Assembly: GCA_009926195.1 (NCBI GenBank)
Contig: RFPK01000021.1
Coordinates: 1-15,100, forward strand
DNA length: 15,100 nucleotides
Source of the DNA: Synechococcaceae bacterium WB4_1_0192
GTDB taxonomy: Bacteria; Cyanobacteriota; Cyanobacteriia; PCC-6307; Cyanobiaceae
Direction of reading: 5' to 3'
Within the stretch, counting starts at the first letter, position 1, and every line of letters starts with the position of its first letter. The notes below the pieces were generated by a model that saw nothing but the letters and a program-made list of their open reading frames with translations, was not told the DNA's origin and did not search any database. Position numbers and translations under genes: made by a program. Shown here piece by piece: positions 1 through 7,266 of this stretch.

Positions 1-144
1 CTGGGAGTTGTGCACCCGTCCCAGGTCGAGCCGTTCGGCCAGGGCCGGCAGAACCCGCTGGCTCCAGCCGTTGCGCTCATGCCAGGCCTTGATCAGGTGC
101 CCGAACGCATCGCGCCCTGATTCGAGTTCTTCTCGATAATGCAC
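1..144 (-). CDS. HTH (XRE-like) transcriptional regulator, 5' end only
   Basis: Only the first 48 codons lie in the window; the gene runs off the left edge. The frame opens after an in-frame stop at 172-174 (minus strand), and the first usable start after it is GTG at 144-142. The visible protein begins MHYREELESGRDAFG and continues through AWHERNGWSQRVLPALAERL and GRVHNSQ. The stretch in which a Trp-Ser-Gln turn leads into a helix and then a second helix resembles the start of a Cro/CI-type helix-turn-helix, so DNA binding is inferred. The gene diverges from the desaturase gene at 208, sharing a control region of about 60 bp. A role in controlling itself or the desaturase is possible but not shown. 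The family call is tentative because the rest of the domain is missing. Confidence 0.6.
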   Translation of the reverse strand, partial: MHYREELESGRDAFGHLIKAWHERNGWSQRVLPALAERLDLGRVHNSQ

Positions 145-207
145 GCGATACGGATCCGTACTGCTACCATTTTACCGGACCTGAGAGGAGGGGCCGTTCC
201 GGCGCCC
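145..207. promoter_or_regulatory. Divergent intergenic region between HTH gene and desaturase gene
   Basis: This short spacer must carry the 5' signals of both divergent genes. It contains a locally AT-richer patch (about 162-175) and a purine-rich GAGAGGAGG-type stretch at 183-191. That stretch could act as a Shine-Dalgarno sequence for the desaturase, although its distance from the ATG at 208 is longer than usual. No convincing -35/-10 pair can be named. Confidence 0.35.
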
Positions 208-1134
208 ATGACAGCCACCATCACCACCCCTGTGCGCGTGCGGCATCTGCACCGCCCCCGCGGTGCCGCCCCGGCGCCGGCCCAGCCAGTCGAAGCCGGG
301 CGCAGCTGGGGCGTCATCCTGTTCATGGCCGTGATCCATGCCCTGGCGCTCGTGGCCCTGCTGCCGCGGTTCTGGAGCCTGACCGCCGTTGCCAGCCTGC
401 TGATTCTCTACTGGCTGACCGCCTGCCTCGGCGTCACGATCGGCTACCACCGCCTGCTCAGTCACCGCGCCTTCCGCGTGCCGCAATGGCTGGAGCGCGT
501 CTTCGCCACCTGTGGTGCCCTCAGCTGCCAGCAGGGGCCGATCGACTGGGTCGGTCTGCATCGCCATCATCACAAGTTTTCTGATACGGATGCGGATCAC
601 CACAACAGCCACCGTGGCTTCTGGTGGAGTCACATGGGCTGGATGTTCCGCGCCATCCCCGCCGTGGCGGCCGTGCCGCGCTTGAGCGGCGATCTGGCCG
701 CCGATCCCTACTACCGCTGGCTGAACCGCTGGTTCCTGGTGCTGCAGCTGCCCCTGGCCGCGCTGCTGTTCTGGATCGGCACCGCCAGCGGTGCCGGCGG
801 CTGGGCCCTGGTGCTCTGGGGCATCCCGCTGCGGCTGGTGCTCGTGTATCACGCCACCTGGCTGGTCAATTCCGCCACGCACCGCTGGGGCTACAGCCGT
901 CATGCCAGCGGCGACGGCTCCCGCAACAACCCCTGGGTGGCGGCGCTCACCTTCGGCGAAGGCTGGCACAACACCCATCACGCCTATCCCCACTCCGCCC
1001 GTCACGGCTGGGGCTGGCGGGAGCCCGATCTCACCTGGCTTCACATCCGCCTGTTGCAGCGCCTCGGCCTGGCCACCCAGGTGCGCCTGCCGCAGCCGCT
1101 GCGCGATCAGGCTGAAGGCTGTGGCGTAGGCTGA
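208..1134 (+). CDS. desC: Acyl-lipid / acyl-CoA delta-9-type fatty acid desaturase
   Basis: Membrane di-iron desaturase that introduces a double bond into saturated fatty acyl chains; in cyanobacteria DesC-type enzymes act at the delta-9 position of membrane glycerolipids and need reduced ferredoxin. The 308-residue protein shows the three diagnostic histidine boxes: HRLLSH (residues 81-86), HRHHH (118-122) and HNTHH (254-258). Hydrophobic segments lie around residues 34-76 and 175-220, as expected for four membrane passes with the boxes facing the cytoplasm. The start is set at ATG 208, after a purine-rich stretch at 183-191. An upstream in-frame ATG at 139 would add 23 residues and overlap the divergent HTH gene, so it is less likely. 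The length fits the DesC family. The exact regiospecificity is inferred from family resemblance. It is followed after 36 bp by rplI. Confidence 0.88.
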   Translation: MTATITTPVRVRHLHRPRGAAPAPAQPVEAGRSWGVILFMAVIHALALVALLPRFWSLTAVASLLILYWLTACLGVTIGYHRLLSHRAFRVPQWLERVFATCGALSCQQGPIDWVGLHRHHHKFSDTDADHHNSHRGFWWSHMGWMFRAIPAVAAVPRLSGDLAADPYYRWLNRWFLVLQLPLAALLFWIGTASGAGGWALVLWGIPLRLVLVYHATWLVNSATHRWGYSRHASGDGSRNNPWVAALTFGEGWHNTHHAYPHSARHGWGWREPDLTWLHIRLLQRLGLATQVRLPQPLRDQAEGCGVG

Positions 1135-1170
1135 CCCATCGCCCAGACGTTGATCGTTCGTACCGTTCCC

Positions 1171-1629
1171 ATGGCCAAGCGCGTTTCCGTGGTCCTCAAC
1201 GAGGACGTTCTCAGCCTTGGCCGCAACGGCGATCTGGTTGAGGTGGCTCCCGGCTATGCCCGCAATTTCCTGCTGCCTCAGGGCAAGGCCGTCCCTGTCA
1301 CCCCCGCCGTGATGCGGCAGGTGGAGCACCGCCGCGCCAAGGAGGCTGAGCGTCAGGCCGCCCTCAAGGCCGAGGCCGTCGCCTTCCGCACCGCCCTCGA
1401 CACGATCGGCCGCTTCACCGTCAAGAAGCAGACCGGTGGTGACGACGTGCTGTTCGGCACCGTGACCAACGGTGACGTGGCCGAGGCCATTGAAGCCGCC
1501 ACCAAGAAGGACGTGGATCGCCGCGACATCCTGGTCCCCGAGATTCACCGCACTGGCTCCTACAAGGTTCAGGTCAAGCTGCACCCCGAAGTCACCGCCG
1601 AGATCAACCTCGAAGTGGTCAGCCACTGA
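1171..1629 (+). CDS. rplI: 50S ribosomal protein L9
   Basis: Binds 23S rRNA at the base of the L1 stalk in the large ribosomal subunit. The 152-residue product starts MAKRVSVVLNEDV and carries the N-terminal L9 signature around residues 18-38 (GDLVEVAPGYARNFLLPQGK). A charged connecting helix follows (about 47-72, RQVEHRRAKEAERQAALKAE), then the C-terminal domain ending KVQVKLHPEVTAEINLEVV. Length and order match the family. ATG 1171 is chosen over an in-frame TTG at 1150 because MAK is the usual L9 start. A strong hairpin terminator lies 58 bp beyond the stop, so rplI appears to end its own transcript and not simply lead into dnaB, although the order rplI-dnaB is common in bacteria. Confidence 0.97.
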   Translation: MAKRVSVVLNEDVLSLGRNGDLVEVAPGYARNFLLPQGKAVPVTPAVMRQVEHRRAKEAERQAALKAEAVAFRTALDTIGRFTVKKQTGGDDVLFGTVTNGDVAEAIEAATKKDVDRRDILVPEIHRTGSYKVQVKLHPEVTAEINLEVVSH

Positions 1630-1687
1630 GCACGCCTCTGGCTCGGGTCCGGCCCTCCGCGGCGCCGCTGCAGCCCAATGGCTTCCG

Positions 1688-1727
1688 ACGCCGTCAGTTC
1701 CCTCGCGGGCTGGCGGCGTTTTCTCTT
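1688..1727 (+). terminator. Rho-independent terminator after rplI
   Basis: A 10-bp stem, ACGCCGTCAG (1688-1697) against CTGGCGGCGT (1710-1719) with one G-T wobble, is extended inward by CCC/GGG closing a TCGC tetraloop. It is followed by a T-rich run TTTCTCTT at 1720-1727. Position and shape fit the end of the rplI transcript. Confidence 0.78.
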
Positions 1728-1804
1728 GGCGCCGGCTGTGCTGAGCTGGTGAAGCCGGTCGCACCGGCCCTGTCTGTTCCCCGATTCCGCAGCAGCCCCC
1801 GGCG

Positions 1805-3223
1805 ATGGTGAGCGTTCCCCAGAGCAATCCGCTGCCCGAGGAGGATGGGCGCCGGCCCCAGCGTCGCGGCCGGGATGACGCCCGCTTCGAGGCCCTGCCC
1901 GATGGCGTGCCGCCCCAGAACCTGGAGGCCGAGGAGGCCGTGCTCGGCGGGGTGCTGCTCGATCCCGATGCCATCGGCCGCGTCGCCGATGTGCTCCAGC
2001 CCGAGGCCTTCTATCTCACGGCCCATCGGGAGATCTATCGCACTGCCCTGATGCTGCACAGCCAGGGCAAGCCCACCGATCTCACCGCCATGACCGCCTG
2101 GCTGGCGGATACCGGCAACCTCGAGAAGGTGGGGGGCAGCGGGCGGCTGGTGGAGCTGGTGGAGCGCACCCTCTCCACCGCCTCGATCGATCAGGTGGCG
2201 CGCCTGGTGATGGACAAGTACCTGCGCCGCCAGCTGATCCGCTCCGGCAATGAGGTGATCGCCCTCGGCTTCGATCAGAGCAAGCCGATGGAGCAGGTGC
2301 TCGATGAGGCGGAGCAGAAGATCTTCGCCATCAGCCAGGAGAAGCCCAGCACCGGCCTCACGCCCACGGCCGAGATCCTCACCGCCACCTTTCAGGAGAT
2401 CGAGAGTCGCTCGCTGGGCACGGCCGTGGCCGGCATCCCGGTGAACTTCTACGACCTGGACGCCATGACCCAGGGGCTGCAGCGCAGCGATCTGATCATC
2501 ATCGCCGGCCGGCCCGCCATGGGCAAAACCGCGATCACGCTCAACCTGGCCAAGAACGTGGCCCAGCTGCACAACCTGCCGGTGTGCGTGTTCTCGCTGG
2601 AGATGAGCAAGGAGCAGCTCACCTACCGCCTGCTGGCGATGGAGGTGGGCATCGAAAGCGGCCGCCTGCGCACCGGCCGCCTGCAACCGGAGGAGTGGCC
2701 GCTGCTGGGCCAGGGCATCAGCAGCCTTGGCCAGATGCCGATCTACATCGACGACAAGCCCAATGCCGGCGTGCTGGAGATGCGCTCGCTCTGCCGCCGC
2801 CTGATGGCCGAATCCGGCAAGGAGCTGGGGCTGGTGGTGATCGACTACCTGCAGTTGATGGAGGGCGGCGGCTCCGACAACCGCGTGCAGGAGCTGTCGC
2901 GCATCACCCGTGGCCTCAAGCAGATGGCCCGCGAACTCAACGTGCCGGTGATCGCCCTCTCCCAGCTCAGCCGCGGCGTGGAGGCCCGCACCAACAAGCG
3001 GCCGATGCTCTCGGATCTGCGCGAATCAGGCTCGATCGAGCAGGACGCCGACCTCGTGCTGATGATCTATCGCGACGAGTACTACAACCCCGACACCCCC
3101 GACCGCGGCATCACCGAAGTGATCGTGACCAAGCACCGCAATGGCCCGGTGGGGGTGGTGAAACTGTTGTTCGAACCCCAGTACACCCGCTTCCGCAACC
3201 TGGCGGCCCCCGGCGGTCTCTGA
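1805..3223 (+). CDS. dnaB: Replicative DNA helicase DnaB, intein-free
   Basis: Hexameric 5'-3' helicase that opens the replication fork and recruits primase. The 472-residue protein has the DnaB N-terminal domain (about 35-140, PQNLEAEEAVLGGVLLDP), a linker, and the RecA-like C-terminal ATPase domain. Visible motifs are Walker A GRPAMGKT (235-242), FSLEMS (263-268), Walker B LVVIDYLQLM (343-352), the sensor region PVIALSQLSRGVE (381-393) and KHRNGP (443-448), which includes the arginine-finger region. Cyanobacterial DnaB proteins often carry inteins; here the Walker A and Walker B regions are continuous, so none is present. mnmG begins 7 bp downstream, which indicates co-transcription. The start ATG 1805 gives an N-terminus slightly longer than the conserved domain; a polar, basic extension precedes residue 30. 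Confidence 0.97.
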   Translation: MVSVPQSNPLPEEDGRRPQRRGRDDARFEALPDGVPPQNLEAEEAVLGGVLLDPDAIGRVADVLQPEAFYLTAHREIYRTALMLHSQGKPTDLTAMTAWLADTGNLEKVGGSGRLVELVERTLSTASIDQVARLVMDKYLRRQLIRSGNEVIALGFDQSKPMEQVLDEAEQKIFAISQEKPSTGLTPTAEILTATFQEIESRSLGTAVAGIPVNFYDLDAMTQGLQRSDLIIIAGRPAMGKTAITLNLAKNVAQLHNLPVCVFSLEMSKEQLTYRLLAMEVGIESGRLRTGRLQPEEWPLLGQGISSLGQMPIYIDDKPNAGVLEMRSLCRRLMAESGKELGLVVIDYLQLMEGGGSDNRVQELSRITRGLKQMARELNVPVIALSQLSRGVEARTNKRPMLSDLRESGSIEQDADLVLMIYRDEYYNPDTPDRGITEVIVTKHRNGPVGVVKLLFEPQYTRFRNLAAPGGL

Positions 3224-3230
3224 AGCGAGA

Positions 3231-5225
3231 ATGACAGCCATGGTGAGCCAGCCCGAACACGCCCCAACCGAACACGCCCCAACCGAGCACTTCGATGTGA
3301 TCGTGGTAGGTGGCGGCCATGCCGGCTGCGAGGCGGCGCTGACCGCGGCTCGGCTCGGCTGCTCCACGGCGCTGTTCTCACTCAACCTTGATCGCATCGC
3401 CTGGCAGCCCTGCAACCCGGCGGTGGGCGGCCCGGCCAAGAGTCAGCTGGTGCATGAGGTGGATGCCCTCGGCGGCGTGATCGGCCGCCTGGCCGATGCC
3501 ACCGCCCTGCAGAAGCGGGTGCTGAACGCCAGCCGCGGGCCGGCGGTGTGGGCCCTGCGCGCCCAAACGGATAAACGCCAGTACGCCCGCCAGATGCTGC
3601 AGTTGCTGCAGCACACCCCCAACCTGGCCCTGCGCGAGGCGATGGTGACCGGTCTGCTGGTGGAGGGCGCCGTCGATGGCGGCGGTTCCGCCTGGGACCC
3701 GGCCCAGGGGCCGGCGGCGCGGATCAGCGGTGTGCGCACCTACTTCGGCAGCACCTACAGCGCCGGCGCCGTGATCCTCACCGCCGGCACCTTCCTGGGG
3801 GGGCAGATCTGGGTCGGCAACCAGTCGATGAGCGCCGGTCGGGCCGGTGAACAGGCGGCTGAGGGGCTCACCGCGGCCCTGGAGGCCCTCGGCTTTCAGA
3901 TGGGTCGCCTCAAGACCGGCACGCCCGCCCGCGTCGACCGGCGCAGCATCGCCCTCGATCAGCTGGAGGAGCAGCCCAGCGACGCTCACGACCGCTACTT
4001 CTCCTTTGATCCCAGCAGCTGGGTGAGCGGCGAGCCGATGAGCTGCCACATCACCCGCACCACGGCCGCCACCCACCAGCTGATTCGCGACAACCTCCAT
4101 CTCACGCCGATCTACGGCGGCTTCATCGACAGCAAGGGCCCGCGTTATTGCCCTTCGATCGAAGACAAGATCGTGCGCTTTGCCGATAAGGATTCCCACC
4201 AGATCTTCCTGGAGCCGGAGGGGCGCGACACGCCGGAGATCTATGTGCAGGGCTTCTCCACCGGTCTGCCGGAGCGGCTGCAGCTGGAGCTGCTGCGCAC
4301 CCTGCCCGGCCTGGAGCAGTGCGTGATGCTGCGCCCCGCCTACGCGGTGGACTACGACTACCTGCCCGCCACCCAGTTGCTGCCCTCGCTGGAAACCAAG
4401 CGGGTGCAGGGCCTCTATTCGGCCGGTCAGCTCAATGGCACCACCGGCTACGAGGAGGCGGCGGCCCAGGGGTTGGTGGCCGGTCTCAACGCCGTGCGGC
4501 AGCTGCGGGGTCAGGAGCCGGCGCACCTGCCGCGGGAAGGCAGCTACATCGGCACGATGATCGACGACCTGATCACCCGCGACCTGCGCGAGCCCTACCG
4601 GGTGCTCACCAGCCGCAGTGAATACCGGCTGGTGCTGCGCGGTGACAATGCCGATCGGCGCCTGACGCCCCTGGGCCGCGAGCTGGGGCTGATCGATGAT
4701 CGCCGCTGGCAGATCTACGAGCGCAAGCAGGCGGCGATCGCCGCTGAGACCCGGCGGCTGGAGACGGTGCGGCTCAAGGTCAGCGATCCGGTGGCCCCGG
4801 CGGTGGTGGCCCGGACCGGTGCGGTGATCAAGGGATCGATCACCCTGGCCGATCTGCTGCGCCGCCCCGGTTTCCACAGCGCCGATCTGGTCCTTCATGG
4901 TCTGGCGGACGCCGACCTGCCGCTCGATGTGCGTGAAGGCGCCGAGATCGACATCAAGTACAGCGGTTATCTGGCGCGCCAGCAGCAGCAGATCGATCAG
5001 GTCCGCAAGCAGGAGCACCGGCCGATTCCCGCCGGCATCGATTACGCGGCCATCGGCACCCTCTCCCGTGAGGCGCGCGAGAAGCTCGCGGCGATCCAGC
5101 CGCTCAACCTCGGTCAGGCTGCCCGCATCCCTGGTGTCAGCCATGCCGATGTGACGGCGCTGCTGCTCTGGCTGGAGCTCGATGGCCGGCGGCGGGCGCC
5201 CGTCGGTCCCGGCCAGGCCCGATAG
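3231..5225 (+). CDS. mnmG: tRNA uridine-5-carboxymethylaminomethyl modification enzyme MnmG (GidA)
   Basis: FAD-dependent partner of the GTPase MnmE; the complex modifies the wobble uridine U34 of certain tRNAs in the cytoplasm. The 664-residue protein has the N-terminal dinucleotide-binding motif GGGHAGCEAA (27-36) and the conserved NPAVGGPAKSQLVHEVDA stretch (62-79). Both family signatures are present, GPRYCPSIEDK (303-313) and AGQLNGTTGYEEAAAQG (398-414), as is the C-terminal tRNA/MnmE-binding part (RVLTSRSEYRL and onward). Just after the start the protein contains an EHAPTEHAPTEH repeat that is not part of the family core. ATG 3231 is taken as start; ATG 3240 is an equally possible alternative in frame. 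The gene lies 7 bp after dnaB and 25 bp before the next start. Confidence 0.96.
   Translation: MTAMVSQPEHAPTEHAPTEHFDVIVVGGGHAGCEAALTAARLGCSTALFSLNLDRIAWQPCNPAVGGPAKSQLVHEVDALGGVIGRLADATALQKRVLNASRGPAVWALRAQTDKRQYARQMLQLLQHTPNLALREAMVTGLLVEGAVDGGGSAWDPAQGPAARISGVRTYFGSTYSAGAVILTAGTFLGGQIWVGNQSMSAGRAGEQAAEGLTAALEALGFQMGRLKTGTPARVDRRSIALDQLEEQPSDAHDRYFSFDPSSWVSGEPMSCHITRTTAATHQLIRDNLHLTPIYGGFIDSKGPRYCPSIEDKIVRFADKDSHQIFLEPEGRDTPEIYVQGFSTGLPERLQLELLRTLPGLEQCVMLRPAYAVDYDYLPATQLLPSLETKRVQGLYSAGQLNGTTGYEEAAAQGLVAGLNAVRQLRGQEPAHLPREGSYIGTMIDDLITRDLREPYRVLTSRSEYRLVLRGDNADRRLTPLGRELGLIDDRRWQIYERKQAAIAAETRRLETVRLKVSDPVAPAVVARTGAVIKGSITLADLLRRPGFHSADLVLHGLADADLPLDVREGAEIDIKYSGYLARQQQQIDQVRKQEHRPIPAGIDYAAIGTLSREAREKLAAIQPLNLGQAARIPGVSHADVTALLLWLELDGRRRAPVGPGQAR
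3254..3290 (+). repeat. 15-bp in-frame tandem repeat at the 5' end of mnmG
   Basis: The unit CGAACACGCCCCAAC occurs at 3254-3268 and again, identical, at 3269-3283; a partial third copy follows (CGAGCAC, 3284-3290). Being a multiple of three, the unit adds Glu-His-Ala-Pro-Thr per copy without breaking the frame. Confidence 0.9.
4734..4741. repeat. HIP1 octamer (GCGATCGC)
   Basis: An exact copy of the highly iterated palindrome of cyanobacterial genomes lies here within mnmG. Further exact copies are at 7924-7931 (sprT) and 9959-9966 (ligA). It supports a cyanobacterial origin but is no proof on its own at this GC content. Confidence 0.7.
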
Positions 5226-5250
5226 CCTGTTGCCCCTTTCAGCGGCCGCG

Positions 5251-5967
5251 ATGAACGCCACCAGGGCCTACTGGGAGCTGCGCGCCGAGCAGGTGATGGA
5301 CCGGGTGTTCGAGCCGGCGGCGCTTGAGATGGGCCGCCGCCAGTCAACCCGCCCCGAGGACACCAGCATTGAGGTGGAGGTGCGCCCCCTGGCACCGCCC
5401 CGTTCGTCCCGCTGGCCGATCCTCGGCTGCGGTGGTCTCGCCTGCCTGGCCCTGGGGCTCGGCATCGCCTGGCGGCAGGCTCAGCAGGAGCTGCGTCAGG
5501 AGCGCACCGTCCGGCTGCTGGAGGGTATCCGCTCCATCCCGCCGGTGAACCAGGCACCGGCTCCGGCCCCGGTGCCCCGCCCGGCGCCGGCGACCCCGGA
5601 TCCTGCCGCCGCACTGCCGCCGCCGCCGCCGGATCAGGCCTGGATCCAGGAGCTGGCCCGTCTGGATGGCCCGGCCCCGGCCGGGGCGGCGCCGTTGCGG
5701 GTGCCGCTCAACGGCACACTGCGGGCGCCGGCCCCCCGGGCCGGAGCAGCGCCTGCTCCCGCCGCGGTGCCTGAGCTGTTGGGGGTGGTGCATGTGCCCG
5801 GTCGCGCCGGATCCGCGATCTTTCAGGTGGGTCGCAGCTCCTACAGCGTCGCCACCGGCGAGCTGATCGGCTCCAGTGGCTGGCGCCTGCAGGGCACAAG
5901 TGCGGATTCGGTGCTGATTCAGCGCGGTGCCCAGAGTCGGCGCGTCAGCATCGGCGCTGGTCTCTGA
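5251..5967 (+). CDS. Membrane-anchored Pro/Ala-rich protein with C-terminal PilP/GspC-like domain (hypothetical)
   Basis: Not assigned to a named family. The 238-residue product has a short N-terminal cytoplasmic part (1-54), one clear membrane segment (about 55-74, WPILGCGGLACLALGLGIAW) and a basic/Gln helix. A low-complexity Pro/Ala linker follows (about 98-160). A compact C-terminal piece (about 174-236, PELLGVVHVPGR then SAIFQVGRSSYSVATGE and GWRLQGTSADSVLIQRGAQSR) has the short beta-strand pattern of PilP/GspC homology regions that contact secretins. That last comparison is by eye only. The topology suggests a single-pass inner membrane protein with its C-terminus in the periplasm. ATG 5251 is chosen; an in-frame ATG at 5182 would overlap mnmG by 44 bp. 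It sits between mnmG and the chorismate lyase gene in one apparent transcript. Confidence 0.75.
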   Translation: MNATRAYWELRAEQVMDRVFEPAALEMGRRQSTRPEDTSIEVEVRPLAPPRSSRWPILGCGGLACLALGLGIAWRQAQQELRQERTVRLLEGIRSIPPVNQAPAPAPVPRPAPATPDPAAALPPPPPDQAWIQELARLDGPAPAGAAPLRVPLNGTLRAPAPRAGAAPAPAAVPELLGVVHVPGRAGSAIFQVGRSSYSVATGELIGSSGWRLQGTSADSVLIQRGAQSRRVSIGAGL

Positions 5968-5978
5968 GCGCCCGGTCC

Positions 5979-6557
5979 GTGTCTGAACGGCTCCTCTGGC
6001 CTTCCCCTGAACCCCTCTGGCAGGCCTGCCCGGCGGCGGTGGCTGCCGGGCAGGCTCCGGCCCTGAGCGGGCCATGGCGCCTGCTGCTCCTGGGGGATGG
6101 CAGTCCCACCCGCCATCTGCAGTCGTTGACGGGCCTGCCGGTGGAGGTGGAGGTGATCGCCATGGCGGCCGATGTCGACCCCGGTGCGGAGGCCCCGGTC
6201 GAGGTGGCGGAGCTGGAGCCCCCGCTGCTGCGCCGGCAGGTGTGGCTCCGCTGCGGCGACGACACGCTGGCCTGGGCCGAGAGCTGGTGGAACCAGCGGC
6301 AGGCGGAGTGCCACCTGGCTCAGCGCTCCCAGCCGATCTGGCGCAGCCTGACCGCCGGGCGGGCCGAGCTCTATCGCGAGGTGGATGGACTGGCCCTCGT
6401 GCGGGCACCGGGCCTGGCGGCCGGTTTCGGTTATCCCGGGCCCTACTGGAGCCGCCACTACCGCTTCTTCCGTGGCGGCAGCGAACTCACCGTGATCCGC
6501 GAGGTGTTTTCGCCGCGGCTGCAGGCCTGGCTCGGCCCGGCCGCAGCCTCTCCCTGA
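5979..6557 (+). CDS. Chorismate lyase, cyanobacterial DUF98 type
   Basis: Predicted to cleave chorismate to 4-hydroxybenzoate and pyruvate, the first committed step toward plastoquinone in cyanobacteria; cytoplasmic. The 192-residue protein shows the family pattern: a central LLLLGDGSPTRHLQ stretch (35-48), VEVEVI (55-60), LLRRQVWLR (83-91), a SQPIWRSLTAGRAELYRE helix (117-134), and HYRFFRGGSELTVIREVFSP (160-179) near the C-terminus. By analogy with UbiC, an arginine in LLRRQVWL and the glutamate in IREVFSP (E175) would be the substrate-binding and catalytic residues; this is inference. GTG 5979 is the start, 11 bp after the preceding gene, so the two are probably co-transcribed. It is the last gene of the dnaB run; about 115 bp separate it from the next gene. 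Confidence 0.82.
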   Translation: MSERLLWPSPEPLWQACPAAVAAGQAPALSGPWRLLLLGDGSPTRHLQSLTGLPVEVEVIAMAADVDPGAEAPVEVAELEPPLLRRQVWLRCGDDTLAWAESWWNQRQAECHLAQRSQPIWRSLTAGRAELYREVDGLALVRAPGLAAGFGYPGPYWSRHYRFFRGGSELTVIREVFSPRLQAWLGPAAASP

Positions 6558-6612
6558 CCGTTGCGAACCATCACGTTGCGTAACGGGGGTGACGACCTGC
6601 TACGGAGTGTGC

Positions 6613-6641
6613 TTGACATCTTGCGCCCTGCCGTGATTGGG
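6613..6641 (+). promoter_or_regulatory. Possible promoter upstream of the HTH-like hypothetical gene
   Basis: A perfect -35 hexamer TTGACA lies at 6613-6618 in the spacer between the chorismate lyase gene and the gene at 6673. At the expected 17-bp distance the sequence is ATTGGG (6636-6641), a poor -10. A start of transcription here is plausible but weakly supported. Confidence 0.3.
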
Positions 6642-6672
6642 ACAGGGTGGTCTCAGTGATGGGGCGTGGACG

Positions 6673-7266
6673 ATGGCGGCGCGGCGACACAGCAATCCCA
6701 GCCGGCCCGAGCCGGTGGCCTTGCATCCCGACCCGGCGGAGGCTCCGGTCTGGCTGACCCTCACCGACCTGGGTCGGATTTACGGCATCTCGGCCATGCA
6801 CTGTGGCCGGCTGCTCAGCGAGGCCGGTCTGCGCGATCGGGAGGGCCACCCCACCGACCGCGCGGTACAGATCGGCTGCGCCTCCCCTGGACAACAGCAC
6901 CACGGCGGCCAGCCCTTCTGGCATCGTCAGCAATGCAGCAGTGCCTTTGAGGCCGCTGGCCTGGTGACGGTGCGCCGCGCCACCCTGGTGCAGCAGTGGG
7001 TCGATCTGCTCAGTGCCCTCGCTGTGGGGTCACCGGCGATCAGCACCAGCGCCGCCCAGATGGCGGAGGAGATGCCGGCCGATCTGCTGGAGCCCGTGAA
7101 CCGCCAGCTGCGCCAGCTCGGCTGCAGCTTCCAGGTCCAGTCGGGCCGCCCCGTCAGTCGCGCCGCCGCGACGAGCGCGGCACGGCGCGAGCCGCCGGCG
7201 GGGGCTGCTGCCGCTCCACTGGCGCGGCCGGGCCGCCGGCCCCCGGCTCACGGCGCCAGCGGTTGA
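6673..7266 (+). CDS. Conserved-looking hypothetical protein with HTH-like N-terminal half
   Basis: No named family recognised. The 197-residue product has a folded-looking N-terminal half in which VWLTLTDLGRIYGIS followed by AMHCGRLLSEAGLR (about 27-55) has the spacing of a helix-turn-helix or winged-helix DNA-binding unit. A His/Cys/Trp-rich loop follows (about 77-91, PGQQHHGGQPFWHRQQC), then two more helices (VTVRRATLVQQWVDLLSAL and EEMPADLLEPVNRQLRQLG). The last 37 residues (161-197) are low-complexity Ala/Arg/Pro and lie opposite the end of the minus-strand gene at 7154-7840, so they may be an accidental tail. Start ATG 6673; an in-frame TTG at 6637 is an alternative. It could be a DNA-binding protein, but no target is visible. 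Confidence 0.65.
   Translation: MAARRHSNPSRPEPVALHPDPAEAPVWLTLTDLGRIYGISAMHCGRLLSEAGLRDREGHPTDRAVQIGCASPGQQHHGGQPFWHRQQCSSAFEAAGLVTVRRATLVQQWVDLLSALAVGSPAISTSAAQMAEEMPADLLEPVNRQLRQLGCSFQVQSGRPVSRAAATSAARREPPAGAAAAPLARPGRRPPAHGASG

Noticed and set aside
172..1974. 600-codon open frame on the minus strand opposite the desaturase and rplI
   Set aside because: It is antisense to two clear family members, has the composition of a mirror frame in high-GC DNA, and no recognisable domain.
2500..2900. Possible intein in dnaB
   Set aside because: Walker A, FSLEMS and Walker B follow each other at normal spacing, with no inserted sequence.
3378..5261. 627-codon open frame on the minus strand opposite mnmG
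   Set aside because: It mirrors an unmistakable mnmG; long antisense frames are expected at this GC content and it shows no motif.
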